From Pseudomonas gingeri (GTDB lineage: Bacteria; Pseudomonadota; Gammaproteobacteria; Pseudomonadales; Pseudomonadaceae), in contig NZ_JACAOS010000013.1 in assembly GCF_013386165.1 (NCBI RefSeq), positions 1 to 64,000 on the forward strand: a stretch of 64,000 nucleotides of DNA. Reading direction: 5' to 3'. The notes under the pieces were generated by a model. The model had not been told where the DNA came from and searched no databases. It was given only the letters and a program-made list of their open reading frames with translations. Numbering within the stretch: the first letter of the stretch is position 1; each line of letters opens with the position of its first letter. Shown here piece after piece: positions 46,395 to 57,699 of the stretch. Both the position numbers and the translations under genes were made by a program.

Positions 46395-49185
46395 GTTCAC
46401 GATAACCTTGGATGCCTTTGTCGAGGAAGCTCTCAACCTTGTTGCCCATGACGCCACCCAGGCCCTTCAGTACAAACTGAAGGAAGATACCGTGGTCGCC
46501 TCGTTCGTTTTGCGGAGCCTGTTGACTGAACTCGTCATACTGGACCCAGTAGCGGTTGATCAGGCGCAGCTTCCAGCAGCAGTTGTCGTACTCGAAGCCA
46601 CCGAAGGCTTCCAGCGTACGGTTGCGGTTGTAGTCGTACTGCCAGCGGCTGATGACGTTCCATTGAGGAACGACAGGCCAGATGACCGAGAAGTCGTGCT
46701 GCTCGATCTTGTAGTAGTCCTTCACGTAGCCAGGTTGGCCAGGTGTGCCGTAGTCGCCGCCGAACTGCCATTGGCCGGTGTTCTGGTTGTAGATCACCTG
46801 GTCGTTGCGATAGCGATAGCCGGCGTTGATAACCTTGTTCGGGTTGTCTTCGGGCTGGTAGTGGAACATCGCACTGCCGGAACGTGGCTGGTGACTTTTC
46901 GGGTCCCAGTTGTAGTCGGCGGTGGCGCGCCAGTCGCGGTTGAAGTTGTAGGCATATTCCAGGGCGTACGGCGAGACGTTGGTCTTGGCGTCGGCACGGG
47001 TATTGAAGTCAACACCCGGCAGTTGCACGGTACGGTCCTTGAAGTACAAGGCCTGGCCAATGCTCACGCGCTGACGTTCGAAACCGTTGTCTTCGATCCA
47101 GCGGCTGGTGACACCCAGGGACAGTTTGTTCTCGTCACCGACGCGGTCGTTGCCGGAGAAACGGTTTTCACGGAACAGCGACGCATAGTTGAAGCTGTAT
47201 TCGCCGGTGTCGAACACAGGAATGTCTTGCTGGTTCTTCTCAGGAACATAGAGATAGAACAGGCGAGGTTCCAGGGTCTGGCGATAGTTGGTGCCAAACA
47301 GTTCGGTGTTGCGGTCGAAGTACAGGCCGCTGTCGATGCTGGCGATCGGGACGCCACGGCTTTGCGAGCTGTTGTAGGTTCCGCCGAGGTAACTCGTGCC
47401 AGCCTGGGCCGCAGCAAACTGGGCGGCCACGATGTCGGCCTTGCCCTGAGAGCTGAGATCCAGATCGTATTGGGTGTACTGATACTTGAGCGACGGCGTG
47501 ACGAAACCATAAGTCCAGTTCAGCGGCAGGTTGATCCCCGGCTTGAGGTTCAAGCGGTCGCCGTTGGCGCGGGCCAGGCCGGTCACGTTGGTGTCCAGGC
47601 GCGGCGCGACAACGCCATCCTTGTCAGAGAAGGTGCCGTTTTCCAGACTCCGCTCAAAACGGGTGGCTTCAGTTTCGTAGGTGAAATTGAGGCCTTCCGG
47701 ATGATAAGGCAGGGCACCGTTGAAGGTGATCTGTGGCAGGCGGTTGTACGGTGTGATCACCGCCACGCTCGCCAGCTCATAGGCTTGCACGTTCACCTGG
47801 GCGGTGAAGTCGTCACCGCGATAGCTCGCCGTGGCCTGTTGGTTCACATAGTCAACACCCCGGATGCCGACCTGGTTGCTCTGCAGATCCTGGAGGTAGT
47901 ACGGGTCACTGATCTTGGTGTAGTCGACGGTGGTCAGGACTCGTGAATCCAGGCCACCCTTGTGTTGCCAGTTGACCAGGTAACGATCTTTCGTGGCATC
48001 CGACTGCAGGGAGCGATCACTGCTTTCGTCATTCAGGTACGCGCCGCCAAACTGCCCTTCGCTGGACTTGGTCAGGTAGCGGAACTCGCCTTCGGTCAAC
48101 AGACCGCGCTTGCTCATGTAGTGCGGGTACAACGTGGCATCGTAGTTCGGTGCCAGGTTGAAGTAGTAAGGCGTGGTCAGGTTGAAACCGGAAGTACTGT
48201 CGCTGGAGAAGCTCGGCGGCAGGAAACCGGACTGACGACGGTCGTCGATCGGGAAGTAGATGTACGGGGTGTAGAGGACCGGAATGTCCTTGACCCGCAA
48301 GGTCACGTTGGTCGCCGTACCGAAGCCGGTCGCCGGGTTCAGGGTGATGTTATTACCCTTGAGCTGCCAGGCGTTGCTGTTCGGTTCGCACGTGGTGTAC
48401 GTACCGTCCTTGAGGCGAATGATCGAGTTTTCGGCGCGCTTGGCGTACAGCGCGTTACCGCGTACCCGCGATTTGTGCATCACGTATTCGGCGTTGTCGA
48501 CCCGCGATTCACCCGTGTCCATCTGCACTTCGGCATGGTCACCGACCAGCAGGGCGCCCTGGTCGCGAACCCGAACGTTGCCGTTCAGTTCACCACGGTT
48601 TTCAGCCTGGTACAGGCTGGCCTCGTCGGCCTCGACCTGCATGCTGCCCTGGCGCATGACCACGTCACCGGCCAGGGTGGCGACCTGCTTGTCCTGTTCA
48701 TAACGCGAGGCTTTGGCCCCGATGAACGTCGGCGAATCACTTTTATTCGTCGTGTCATTCATGCCAGGACGAATTGGTTCGATATAGGAACCAGAGCAGT
48801 AAGGACCGGCTTCGGCCAACTGGGCGGGCGTCAGCTTCTCACGAGGGACCCAGTCGAGGTGACTGTAGTCGGCACTGCGCGACTTCAGGCCGCGGCCCTT
48901 GGCCTCGGTGACCAGCACCGGGCCGGCAGCTTTTTCGCTGCTGGAACCGCTGTCCGCAGGGGCATTGGTGCCCAAAGCCTCGGCGTTCCCGTCATGCATG
49001 GGGCGCGGTGGCAACTGGGCCGTGGTGGTTTTGGGCGCACAGTCCCAGGCTCCGGAAGCAGAGACAGAACAGTCATACTGTTCCGCGGCGACCGCGAACG
49101 GGGTGGCAAGAGGTTGCAGAGCCAGCAAACCGCCGGTAACCAGCAACGGAAATTTTTTACGAAACGCGGGGGATTTCAATGCCAT
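46375..49185 (-). CDS. lptD: LPS-assembly protein LptD
   Basis: The outer-membrane beta-barrel that inserts lipopolysaccharide in the outer leaflet, with the LptE lipoprotein. The 936 residues include a signal peptide (to about 33), a Pseudomonas-type extension with Cys pair ([15 protein letters not shown]), an OstA/jellyroll domain (about 155-290, [23 protein letters not shown]) and a large C-terminal barrel. The CC pair in [15 protein letters not shown] provides the disulfide partners that connect the two domains. It heads the surA-pdxA-rsmA-apaG-apaH operon and is divergent from amgK. Confidence 0.97.
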   Translation of the reverse strand: MALKSPAFRKKFPLLVTGGLLALQPLATPFAVAAEQYDCSVSASGAWDCAPKTTTAQLPPRPMHDGNAEALGTNAPADSGSSSEKAAGPVLVTEAKGRGLKSRSADYSHLDWVPREKLTPAQLAEAGPYCSGSYIEPIRPGMNDTTNKSDSPTFIGAKASRYEQDKQVATLAGDVVMRQGSMQVEADEASLYQAENRGELNGNVRVRDQGALLVGDHAEVQMDTGESRVDNAEYVMHKSRVRGNALYAKRAENSIIRLKDGTYTTCEPNSNAWQLKGNNITLNPATGFGTATNVTLRVKDIPVLYTPYIYFPIDDRRQSGFLPPSFSSDSTSGFNLTTPYYFNLAPNYDATLYPHYMSKRGLLTEGEFRYLTKSSEGQFGGAYLNDESSDRSLQSDATKDRYLVNWQHKGGLDSRVLTTVDYTKISDPYYLQDLQSNQVGIRGVDYVNQQATASYRGDDFTAQVNVQAYELASVAVITPYNRLPQITFNGALPYHPEGLNFTYETEATRFERSLENGTFSDKDGVVAPRLDTNVTGLARANGDRLNLKPGINLPLNWTYGFVTPSLKYQYTQYDLDLSSQGKADIVAAQFAAAQAGTSYLGGTYNSSQSRGVPIASIDSGLYFDRNTELFGTNYRQTLEPRLFYLYVPEKNQQDIPVFDTGEYSFNYASLFRENRFSGNDRVGDENKLSLGVTSRWIEDNGFERQRVSIGQALYFKDRTVQLPGVDFNTRADAKTNVSPYALEYAYNFNRDWRATADYNWDPKSHQPRSGSAMFHYQPEDNPNKVINAGYRYRNDQVIYNQNTGQWQFGGDYGTPGQPGYVKDYYKIEQHDFSVIWPVVPQWNVISRWQYDYNRNRTLEAFGGFEYDNCCWKLRLINRYWVQYDEFSQQAPQNERGDHGIFLQFVLKGLGGVMGNKVESFLDKGIQGYREREDQAF

Positions 49186-49315
49186 CTTATTAGTCCGGGC
49201 TTCCTGCGTGCCATCTGCCCGCGGTGGGGGTCACACGCCTATCGATGGTCAGAAAAAGATGCTGGATAATAAAGCAACACCCGCTTGACGGCTAGCGTCG
49301 TCGGAGACCCATGTA

Positions 49316-51012
<1,697 letters not shown>

Positions 51013-51014
51013 TT

Positions 51015-51782
51015 ATGTTGTGGCCAGGGACTCTGATTGGAGCCGGAGCGGGTTTTGCCATTGCCAGTATTCCGGGGGCCATGTTGGGCGCGTTGCTCGG
51101 GCAGGCGTTGGATCGGCGCCTGCAACTGCACAGCCTTGCACATTTACGCGAACGTCTGGGGGGCAAGCCGGCGTTGCGCAACGATGAATTGCTGTTTGTC
51201 TTGCTGGGACGGCTGGCCAAGAGTGATGGGCAAGTGGTCGACGGCCATATCCAGCAGGCGCGTGAGGAAATGCGTCAGCTGGATATGCCCGATGCGGGAC
51301 GGCGTCGGGCGATTGCCGCATTCAACCGGGGTAAGTCGGGGCGCGATCGACTGCGCGGCTACCTGAACCACCTGAAGGCCCAGCCCCATGCCGCCGAAGG
51401 CGTTTTGCGGGCGTGCTGGCGAATGGTCTGGGCCGATGGCCGGGTCGGCTCGAAGGAGCGCGAGTTGATCATGCTCTGGGGGAAATGGCTGGGCTGGACG
51501 AGCCACCAGGTCGAGGCGCTGGCCCACGATTACGAGCCGGGTCGCAAGGCGCTGTCGAGCACGACCGGGACTTACGAGGAAGCGTTGGTATTACTGGGCG
51601 TGGCAACCAACAGTGAGCCGGCGCAGATCAAACGGGCTTATCGGCGCCTGCTCAGCCGTCACCACCCCGACAAGGTGGCGGGCAACGGCGCGACGCCTTT
51701 GCAAGTGCGCGAGGCCACGGAGAAAACCCGCGATCTGCACAATGCCTATGCGCTGATTCGTGAGCGAAGGGATTTCCGTTAG
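51015..51782 (+). CDS. DjlA-like protein (TerB and J domain)
   Basis: A 255-residue protein with an N-terminal membrane segment (PGTLIGAGAGFAIASIPGAMLGALLGQAL), a TerB-like helical domain (about 55-180, ELLFVLLGRLAKSDGQVVDGHI) and a C-terminal J domain with the HPD motif RHHPDKVAG. It is probably a DnaK co-chaperone anchored at the inner membrane, like DjlA of E. coli. It starts 2 bp after murU and likely forms one operon with amgK-murU. Confidence 0.9.
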   Translation: MLWPGTLIGAGAGFAIASIPGAMLGALLGQALDRRLQLHSLAHLRERLGGKPALRNDELLFVLLGRLAKSDGQVVDGHIQQAREEMRQLDMPDAGRRRAIAAFNRGKSGRDRLRGYLNHLKAQPHAAEGVLRACWRMVWADGRVGSKERELIMLWGKWLGWTSHQVEALAHDYEPGRKALSSTTGTYEEALVLLGVATNSEPAQIKRAYRRLLSRHHPDKVAGNGATPLQVREATEKTRDLHNAYALIRERRDFR

Positions 51783-51810
51783 ACCGGGGGATTGCTGCCG
51801 GTTGGACGAT

Positions 51811-51906
51811 CGCCATCGCCAGCAAGCCGGCTCCCACAGCATCGCGTCTCACCGCAAAATATCGCCAGGCCCTATCTCCGTGGGAGCCGGCTTGCTGGCG
51901 ATGGCG
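51811..51906. repeat. REPIN between the djlA-like gene and the DUF3530 gene
   Basis: Perfectly complementary arms of 27 bp (51811-51837 and 51880-51906) with core GCCAGCAAGCCGGCTCCCAC across 42 bp, between convergent genes. Confidence 0.9.
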
Positions 51907-51959
51907 CCCGGAGAGGCGCCGCAAGGGCTTATTGCATGCAGGCAGGCCAGCGCCTTTAA

Positions 51960-52949
51960 TCAGGGGCTGTTCGGATCCTGCGGGTTCAGCCAGCCGCGAA
52001 TGCGTCGGAACAACTGCTCCTGCCCGGCATTGCCTGGCAGGGCCTTCAGCGCAACCTGGTTGTAGCTCGAGGTTTTCTGCCGCTTGCTGGCCTGCAAGCG
52101 CTCCAGCGCCGCTTTACGATCCAGCGGCTGCTCCTGGTAGAAAAAATCCGCCGTCGGCAGTTTCAGCGTGGGGGTGATCTGGGCCAGGCCCTGTGCCGCC
52201 ATGGTTGGCGTCTGCGCGGCTACCAGCAGCAGCTTCTGAATCTGCGGTGAGGGCTTCTCGCTCATGTAGCGGGCTGCCCAGTACGCGCCGGTACCATGGC
52301 CCAGGAGAACCACGCTGCGGGCATTTTGCTGTTTCGCATAGGCAATCGCGGCGTCGATTCGTGCGAAGATCCGTTCGGCATCGGCCTTCAGATGGTCTTC
52401 GGTGGTTTGCGCAGCGGCCTGGTCGACCACCTCGGCTTCGGCACTGGCCGCCTGTTCGATGGGCTTGGCCGTGGTGCTGGCGTCCTTGCTGTTGCTGGCG
52501 GTCGCCGCCGGCGCCTTGGGCGTCTCGGCCACCCGTGGCGCGATTGCGTCGCTTTGCAGGTCCGGCAGGGTCAGGCTCAGGCTGCTCCACTTGGCATCCG
52601 GGAACTTGCGCCGCAACGGACCGATTGCCTGGGGCCAGTCAGCGGTTTCGCCGGCACCGGGAATCAGGATCACCGCGCCCAGGGGCGAAGGTGTGTTGGC
52701 CGGTTTCCATAAGGCCAGGAAGCTGTCGCCGCCGGCTTGCAGTTGCTGTTGTTCCTGCTGGGGCAGTTGCCGCTCCAGCGCGGTCGCGTCTTCCTGGCTG
52801 CGTTCAGGCAGGGGCTGGCGCTCCACCGGCTTGTCGGCGGGCTTCTGCGCCGGAGCTGGCGTCGGGTCGGCGGCCATGGCGGGCGCGGCACAAGGTAGTA
52901 TCAGCGACAGGCACAGCGCAGGCAGTGCCAGGCGGTAGAGAAGGGGCAT
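51960..52949 (-). CDS. DUF3530 family alpha/beta-hydrolase-like exported protein
   Basis: A 329-residue protein with a signal peptide (LPALCLSLILPCAAPAMA), a Pro/Gln-rich linker and an alpha/beta-hydrolase-like core (AVILIPGAGETADWPQAIGPL and VVLLGHGTGAYWAARYM). The nucleophile elbow reads GHGTG, with Gly-Thr-Gly in place of the usual GxSxG serine, so catalysis is doubtful. Between lies an Ala/Thr-rich insertion (about 165-215). ATG 52949 is chosen because it starts the signal peptide. Divergent from agtS. Confidence 0.8.
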   Translation of the reverse strand: MPLLYRLALPALCLSLILPCAAPAMAADPTPAPAQKPADKPVERQPLPERSQEDATALERQLPQQEQQQLQAGGDSFLALWKPANTPSPLGAVILIPGAGETADWPQAIGPLRRKFPDAKWSSLSLTLPDLQSDAIAPRVAETPKAPAATASNSKDASTTAKPIEQAASAEAEVVDQAAAQTTEDHLKADAERIFARIDAAIAYAKQQNARSVVLLGHGTGAYWAARYMSEKPSPQIQKLLLVAAQTPTMAAQGLAQITPTLKLPTADFFYQEQPLDRKAALERLQASKRQKTSSYNQVALKALPGNAGQEQLFRRIRGWLNPQDPNSP

Positions 52950-53021
52950 CGGATTTTCCAGGCCAGAGTCATCCTGGCAGCCTAATGGGTTGGTCAGCAT
53001 TTGTCAGTGTGTGAGCGTCGG

Positions 53022-55415
53022 ATGATACGGTTTTGCTGCCTGTGGGTTATCGGCTGTTTGTGTTTTCCCTTGATTGCCTGGGCGGCTCCGGCTCCCCATG
53101 GGCAGGGTATTGCCTGGTCCGGCGAGCAGCGCGAGTGGCTCGACCAGCACCGCGAACTGCGGGTTGGCCTGGTCCTGCAGGCGCCCTATGCGCAATATGA
53201 CCGTCGGCTGCAGCGCTTGTCCGGAGCCAATGTGGAACTCATGGCCTGGGTCGCCAAAAGCCTCGACATCGAGCTGACCTGGCGTAACTTTCCTGATCAG
53301 GCGCAACTGGAAAAGGCCTTGCGCGAGGGCGAGATCGATCTGGCGCCGGGGCTGACCCAGACCCCGGCGGGCCTGCGCCTGTGGCTGTTCTCCGATCCTT
53401 ATATGCGTGTACCACAGTTGGTGGTCGGCGAGCGCAACGGCGCCGGCGCCGTGGAACTGGAAAAGCTCGACAACCAGACGCGCGTGGCCGTACGGATGCC
53501 CAGTGTGGTCGCCGACTACCTGCGCAGCACTTACCCCAACCTCAATCTGCAGGGTGTGCCGCTGGAGCGCCAGGCCTTGCAATTGTTGACCAGCCAGCAG
53601 GCGCGTTATGCGGTGATCGACGAGGCGCAGCTCAGTCGCCTGTCCAATGAGGAAGAGTTCGCCGGTTTGGCGGTGGTCGGCGATATTGGTTTGCCGCAGC
53701 TCCTGCGGGTGGCGACGCGGCGTGACTGGCCGGAACTCGCCGGTATCGTGGAAAAGGCCCTGCACGCCATCCCGGCGCGGGATCTGGAACAATTGCATGC
53801 CCGCTGGCTGCAACCGAAATACCCGCGCCTGGCCGAGTCGCCAGGGTTCTGGCAAAACCTCTGCCTGCTACTGGTGGTGTTGCTGTTGGCAGGCCTGGCC
53901 ATTATTTTCTGGTTGCGTCGCCAGCAACACGGCCTGGAGCATGAGTTGCTTGCTGCCCGGGAAGCCCTCGCCCGGCGTGAGGCGAGCGAAGAAGCCTTGC
54001 GCCTGACCCAGTTTTCCATCGACCAGAGCACGGTGGGGATTCTCTGGGTCAACTGGGACAGTCATGTCCGTTATGCCAACCGGGCGGCGGAAGAGATGCT
54101 CGGTTACCCGCCGGGCGGGGTGTTCGACCGGCCCTTGATCGACTTCGATCCCAATCTGCACATGGACCGCTGGCTGAACCTGTGGAAGCGTGCCCGGGCC
54201 AGTGAGGAGGGGCCGCAGAGCCTGGAAACCGAGTGCGTGCGCGCCGATGGCAGCATCTTGCCGGCCGATGTGTCGTTGAGCTTCCTGCGGTTTCGCGAGG
54301 GTGAATACCTGGTGGTCTACCTCAACGATGTCACCGAGCGCCGTCGCGCACTGGCGGCAGCGCAGGAAAGCGAAGCACGCTTGAAGGCGATCGCCGCCAA
54401 TGTGCCGGGCCTGGTGTTCCGTCTGGAGCGCGTGCCGCTGACCGGCGAACTGCATTTTCCCTACATCAGCGAAGGCAGCGAGACCCTGGTCGGTTATGCC
54501 CCGGCGACCCTGCGCCAGCAGGACATCGGACTGCGAAGCCTGGTGCATCCGGACGACAAGGCCAGCTACCACCAGACTCAGGATCGGGCGCTTGAATCGG
54601 ACAGCGACTGGTCCTGGCAAGGCCGGATCATGACGCGTGAGGGGCGGCAACGCTGGGCCGAGATCAAGGCCATCAGCCGCCGGCTGGAGGATGGCAGCGT
54701 GGTTTGGGACGGTATCGTCTGGGATATCAGCGAAAGCAAGCGCATCGAGTTGGAACTGGCCGCGTCCCGTGAGCAGTTGCGCGAGCTGTCCGCCCACCTG
54801 GAAAGCGTCCGCGAAGAGGAAAAGGCCCGCATCGCCCGGGAAGTTCACGACGAGTTGGGGCAGATGCTGACGGTGCTCAAGCTGGAAACCTCCATGTGCG
54901 AACTGGCCTATGCCCAGCTTGATCCCGGCCTGAATGACCGGCTCAACAGCATGAAGAAGCTGATTGCCCAGTTGTTCCAGCTGGTCCGGGATGTCGCGAC
55001 CGCTTTGCGTCCGCCGATTCTCGATGCCGGCATTGCCTCGGCCATCGAGTGGCAGGCCCGGCGGTTCGAGGCCCGGACCCAGATTCCGTGCCTGGTACAA
55101 GTGCCCGAACATCTGCCGGCCCTCAGCGATGCGAAAGCCATTGGCCTGTTCCGTATCCTCCAGGAAGCACTGACCAACGTCATGCGCCATGCCCAGGCCC
55201 ATACTGTTGAGCTGACGCTAGTCATTGAAGGCGAGGATTTATGCCTGACCATCAGTGATGATGGCGTAGGATTCGTCTCCGCCAGCGGCAGGCCGACCTC
55301 CTTTGGGGTGGTGGGCATGCGTGAGCGGGTGCTGATGCTCGGCGGTACGCTGCGCTTGGAAAGCGTGGTGGGTGAGGGGACGACTCTGAACGCACGGGTG
55401 CCGCTGGATAGGTAG
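53022..55415 (+). CDS. agtS: Sensor histidine kinase AgtS
   Basis: The sensor of AgtSR, reported in PAO1 to control 4-aminobutyrate and 5-aminovalerate uptake. The 797 residues hold a signal peptide, a periplasmic solute-binding domain (about 30-265, LRVGLVLQAPYAQYD), a membrane segment (NLCLLLVVLLLAGLAIIFWL, about 280-300), two PAS domains (about 325-445 and 460-575), a HisKA_3 region with phospho-acceptor His609 (AREVHDELGQ) and a GHKL ATPase (DDGVGF). The binding domain suggests direct ligand sensing. ATG 53022 starts the signal peptide; TTG 53001 is an alternative. Confidence 0.9.
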   Translation: MIRFCCLWVIGCLCFPLIAWAAPAPHGQGIAWSGEQREWLDQHRELRVGLVLQAPYAQYDRRLQRLSGANVELMAWVAKSLDIELTWRNFPDQAQLEKALREGEIDLAPGLTQTPAGLRLWLFSDPYMRVPQLVVGERNGAGAVELEKLDNQTRVAVRMPSVVADYLRSTYPNLNLQGVPLERQALQLLTSQQARYAVIDEAQLSRLSNEEEFAGLAVVGDIGLPQLLRVATRRDWPELAGIVEKALHAIPARDLEQLHARWLQPKYPRLAESPGFWQNLCLLLVVLLLAGLAIIFWLRRQQHGLEHELLAAREALARREASEEALRLTQFSIDQSTVGILWVNWDSHVRYANRAAEEMLGYPPGGVFDRPLIDFDPNLHMDRWLNLWKRARASEEGPQSLETECVRADGSILPADVSLSFLRFREGEYLVVYLNDVTERRRALAAAQESEARLKAIAANVPGLVFRLERVPLTGELHFPYISEGSETLVGYAPATLRQQDIGLRSLVHPDDKASYHQTQDRALESDSDWSWQGRIMTREGRQRWAEIKAISRRLEDGSVVWDGIVWDISESKRIELELAASREQLRELSAHLESVREEEKARIAREVHDELGQMLTVLKLETSMCELAYAQLDPGLNDRLNSMKKLIAQLFQLVRDVATALRPPILDAGIASAIEWQARRFEARTQIPCLVQVPEHLPALSDAKAIGLFRILQEALTNVMRHAQAHTVELTLVIEGEDLCLTISDDGVGFVSASGRPTSFGVVGMRERVLMLGGTLRLESVVGEGTTLNARVPLDR

Positions 55416-55429
55416 GCCTTGGAGGCCCT

Positions 55430-55500
55430 ATCGCGAGCAAGCTCGCTCCTACAGTGTCCGCATACAGCCAATATCGTGTAGGAGCGAGCTTGCTCGCGAT
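55430..55500. repeat. REPIN between agtS and agtR
   Basis: Perfectly complementary arms ATCGCGAGCAAGCTCGCTCC... (55430-55453, 55477-55500) in the 117-bp gap separating the sensor from its response regulator, inside a presumed operon. Confidence 0.88.
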
Positions 55501-55532
55501 GGCGGTCCAACTGATTCAACCGGGAGAAAATC

Positions 55533-56162
55533 GTGATCCGCGTACTGGTAGCTGAAGACCACACCATTGTCCGCGAGGGCATCAAGCAGTTGATCGGTCT
55601 GGCCAAGGACCTGTCCGTGGTGGGCGAGGCCAGCAATGGCGAACAGTTGCTCGAAGTCCTGCGCCAGACGCCCTGCGAAGTGGTCCTGCTGGATATCTCC
55701 ATGCCCGGCGTCAATGGCCTGGAGGCCATCCCGCGGATTCGCGCGTTGAGCAATCCCCCGGCGATCCTGGTGTTGTCCATGCACGACGAGGCGCAGATGG
55801 CGGCCCGTGCGCTTAAGGTCGGCGCCGCCGGCTACGCCACCAAGGACAGCGATCCGGCACTGTTGCTGACGGCGATTCGCAAGGTCGCGGCCGGTGGTCG
55901 CTATATTGATCCGGACCTGGCCGACCGGATGGTCTTCGAAGTCGGCCTGACCGATTCGCGGCCGCTGCATGCCTTGCTCTCGGAGCGAGAGTTTTCGGTT
56001 TTCGAGCGCTTGGCCCAGGGCGCCAACGTCAACGACATCGCCCAGCAACTGGCTCTGAGCAGCAAGACCATCAGCACCCACAAGGCGCGGCTGATGCAGA
56101 AACTCAACATCACCTCCCTGGCCGAACTGGTGAAATATGCGATGGAGCACAAGCTGCTCTAA
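55533..56162 (+). CDS. agtR: LuxR/NarL-type response regulator AgtR
   Basis: A 209-residue regulator: receiver domain with phosphorylatable Asp54 (EVVLLDISMPGVNGLE) and Lys of the switch (ATKDSD), then a LuxR HTH (LSEREFSVFERLAQGANVNDIAQQLALSSKTISTHKARLMQKL). It pairs with AgtS just upstream. A palindrome 110 bp before agtA is a candidate binding site. Confidence 0.92.
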   Translation: MIRVLVAEDHTIVREGIKQLIGLAKDLSVVGEASNGEQLLEVLRQTPCEVVLLDISMPGVNGLEAIPRIRALSNPPAILVLSMHDEAQMAARALKVGAAGYATKDSDPALLLTAIRKVAAGGRYIDPDLADRMVFEVGLTDSRPLHALLSEREFSVFERLAQGANVNDIAQQLALSSKTISTHKARLMQKLNITSLAELVKYAMEHKLL

Positions 56163-56173
56163 CTCTGCGCGCA

Positions 56174-56279
56174 CCCTGTAGGAGCGAGCTTGCTCGCGAT
56201 GGACGTCAACGATGACGTGGGGTGCCTGATGCTCTGCGGTGCCTGGGCCACCATCGCGAGCAAGCTCGCTCCTACAGGG
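56174..56279. repeat. REPIN between agtR and agtA
   Basis: REP arms with core GTAGGAGCGAGCTTGCTCGC at 56174-56200 and the complement at 56252-56279. It separates the regulatory pair from the transporter operon. Confidence 0.88.
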
Positions 56280-56379
56280 GGCGCATATCCATTTGCGACA
56301 ACTCCGCAGCTGCCTTGGACCCTGTTCCGGGCCTCGCCGTCCGGAGCTCCCCGCCGGCATATCCAATCCCGCCATTCTT

Positions 56380-56395
56380 GTAGGGCAATCCCTAC
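56380..56395. promoter_or_regulatory. Candidate AgtR binding site
   Basis: GTAGGG-CAAT-CCCTAC is a perfect inverted repeat 110 bp before agtA. Its size suits NarL/LuxR-type response regulators. AgtR is encoded next door. The remaining sequence between the REPIN and agtA shows no gene. Confidence 0.5.
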
Positions 56396-56488
56396 CCCAA
56401 TTCTTCCAGACGGCTGAGGCCAATCTCTCCCGCCCCCCGATTTGCGCTGCCCCGAGCCTTCACTAGGCTTAGCCCCACGGCAGTCCAA

Positions 56489-56496
56489 AACAAAAA
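56489..56496 (+). promoter_or_regulatory. Hfq/Crc catabolite-activity motif before agtA
   Basis: AACAAAAA matches the AANAANAA motif bound by Hfq with Crc. It lies directly against the AAGGTGAGGG ribosome site of agtA, where binding would block initiation. Confidence 0.5.
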
Positions 56497-56505
56497 GGTG
56501 AGGGT

Positions 56506-57630
56506 ATGAGCGAGGTTGATTCAAGCGCTGGGGCGAACGATGTACTGGTCAGCTTTCGTGGCGTACAAAAAAGCTACGACGGCGAGAACCTGATCGTCAA
56601 AGACCTCAACCTGGACATTCGCAAGGGCGAATTCCTTACCCTGCTCGGGCCTTCCGGCTCCGGCAAGACCACCAGCCTGATGATGCTGGCCGGGTTCGAA
56701 ACTCCGACCGCCGGCGAAATCCTCTTGGCCGGACGCTCCATCAACAATGTGCCTCCGCACAAGCGCGACATCGGCATGGTGTTCCAGAACTACGCTCTGT
56801 TCCCGCACATGACCGTCGCCGAGAACCTGGCGTTTCCGTTGACCGTGCGTGGTTTGAGCAAGACCGACGTCAGCGAGCGGGTCAAGCGGGTCCTGGGGAT
56901 GGTCCAGCTCGACAAGTTCGCCCAGCGCTACCCGGCGCAGTTGTCCGGCGGCCAGCAGCAGCGGGTGGCGCTGGCCCGGGCCCTGGTGTTCGAACCCCAG
57001 TTGGTGTTGATGGACGAACCCCTCGGTGCACTGGACAAACAGTTGCGCGAACACATGCAGATGGAAATCAAGCATCTGCACCAGCGCCTGGGTGTGACCG
57101 TGGTCTACGTGACCCACGACCAGGGCGAAGCCCTGACCATGTCCGACCGCGTGGCGGTGTTCCACCAGGGCGAGATCCAGCAGATCGCGCCACCGCGCAG
57201 CCTTTACGAAGAACCGAAGAACACCTTCGTCGCCAATTTCATCGGCGAGAACAACCGTCTCAATGGCCGCCTGCACAGCCACACCGGTGATCGTTGCGTG
57301 GTTGAGCTGGGGCGTGGCGAGAAGGTCGAGGCGCTGGCGGTGAATGTCGGTCGGACCGGCGAGCCGGTAACCCTGTCGATCCGCCCGGAACGCATCAGCC
57401 TCAACGGCTCCAGCGAGTCCTGCGTGAACCGCTTCTCGGGCCGCGTGGCCGAGTTCATCTACCTGGGCGATCACGTGCGCGTGCGCCTGGAAGTCTGTGG
57501 CAAGACCGACTTTTTCGTGAAACAGCCCATTGCCGAGCTGGACCCAGCCCTGGCGGTCGGCGACGTCGTACCTATCGGCTGGCAAGTGGAGCACGTTCGC
57601 GCGCTCGATCCGTTACTGGACGCCAGTTGA
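56506..57630 (+). CDS. agtA: ABC transporter ATP-binding protein AgtA
   Basis: The ATPase of the polyamine/opine-class (PotA-like) importer reported for 5-aminovalerate and 4-aminobutyrate. The 374 residues contain Walker A LLGPSGSGKTTSLMML, Q-loop VFQNYALFPHMTVAENLAF, the ABC signature QLSGGQQQRVALARAL, Walker B QLVLMDEPLGALD and the switch THDQGEALTMSD. A C-terminal TOBE-like regulatory part follows. First gene of agtABCD. Probably activated by AgtR and silenced by Hfq/Crc. Confidence 0.93.
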   Translation: MSEVDSSAGANDVLVSFRGVQKSYDGENLIVKDLNLDIRKGEFLTLLGPSGSGKTTSLMMLAGFETPTAGEILLAGRSINNVPPHKRDIGMVFQNYALFPHMTVAENLAFPLTVRGLSKTDVSERVKRVLGMVQLDKFAQRYPAQLSGGQQQRVALARALVFEPQLVLMDEPLGALDKQLREHMQMEIKHLHQRLGVTVVYVTHDQGEALTMSDRVAVFHQGEIQQIAPPRSLYEEPKNTFVANFIGENNRLNGRLHSHTGDRCVVELGRGEKVEALAVNVGRTGEPVTLSIRPERISLNGSSESCVNRFSGRVAEFIYLGDHVRVRLEVCGKTDFFVKQPIAELDPALAVGDVVPIGWQVEHVRALDPLLDAS

Positions 57631-57691
57631 CCGCGGTAACCCAAGAGGCGAATCCATCGCCCCGTGCTTCACCAACCTGCACTGTGGAGAA

Positions 57692-57699
57692 AAGAATAA
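57692..57699 (+). promoter_or_regulatory. Hfq/Crc catabolite-activity motif before agtB
   Basis: AAGAATAA (AANAANAA) lies between GGAGA and the agtB ATG at 57700, a position where Hfq/Crc could block translation. Confidence 0.4.

Noticed and set aside
46384..49269. Plus-strand frames of 520 and 435 codons opposite lptD
   Set aside because: Shadows of lptD. Val/Arg/Gln-rich, no domain, and the lptD barrel is clearly coding.
53001..53021. TTG 53001 as start of agtS
   Set aside because: ATG 53022 starts a normal signal peptide, and the seven extra residues add charge before it.
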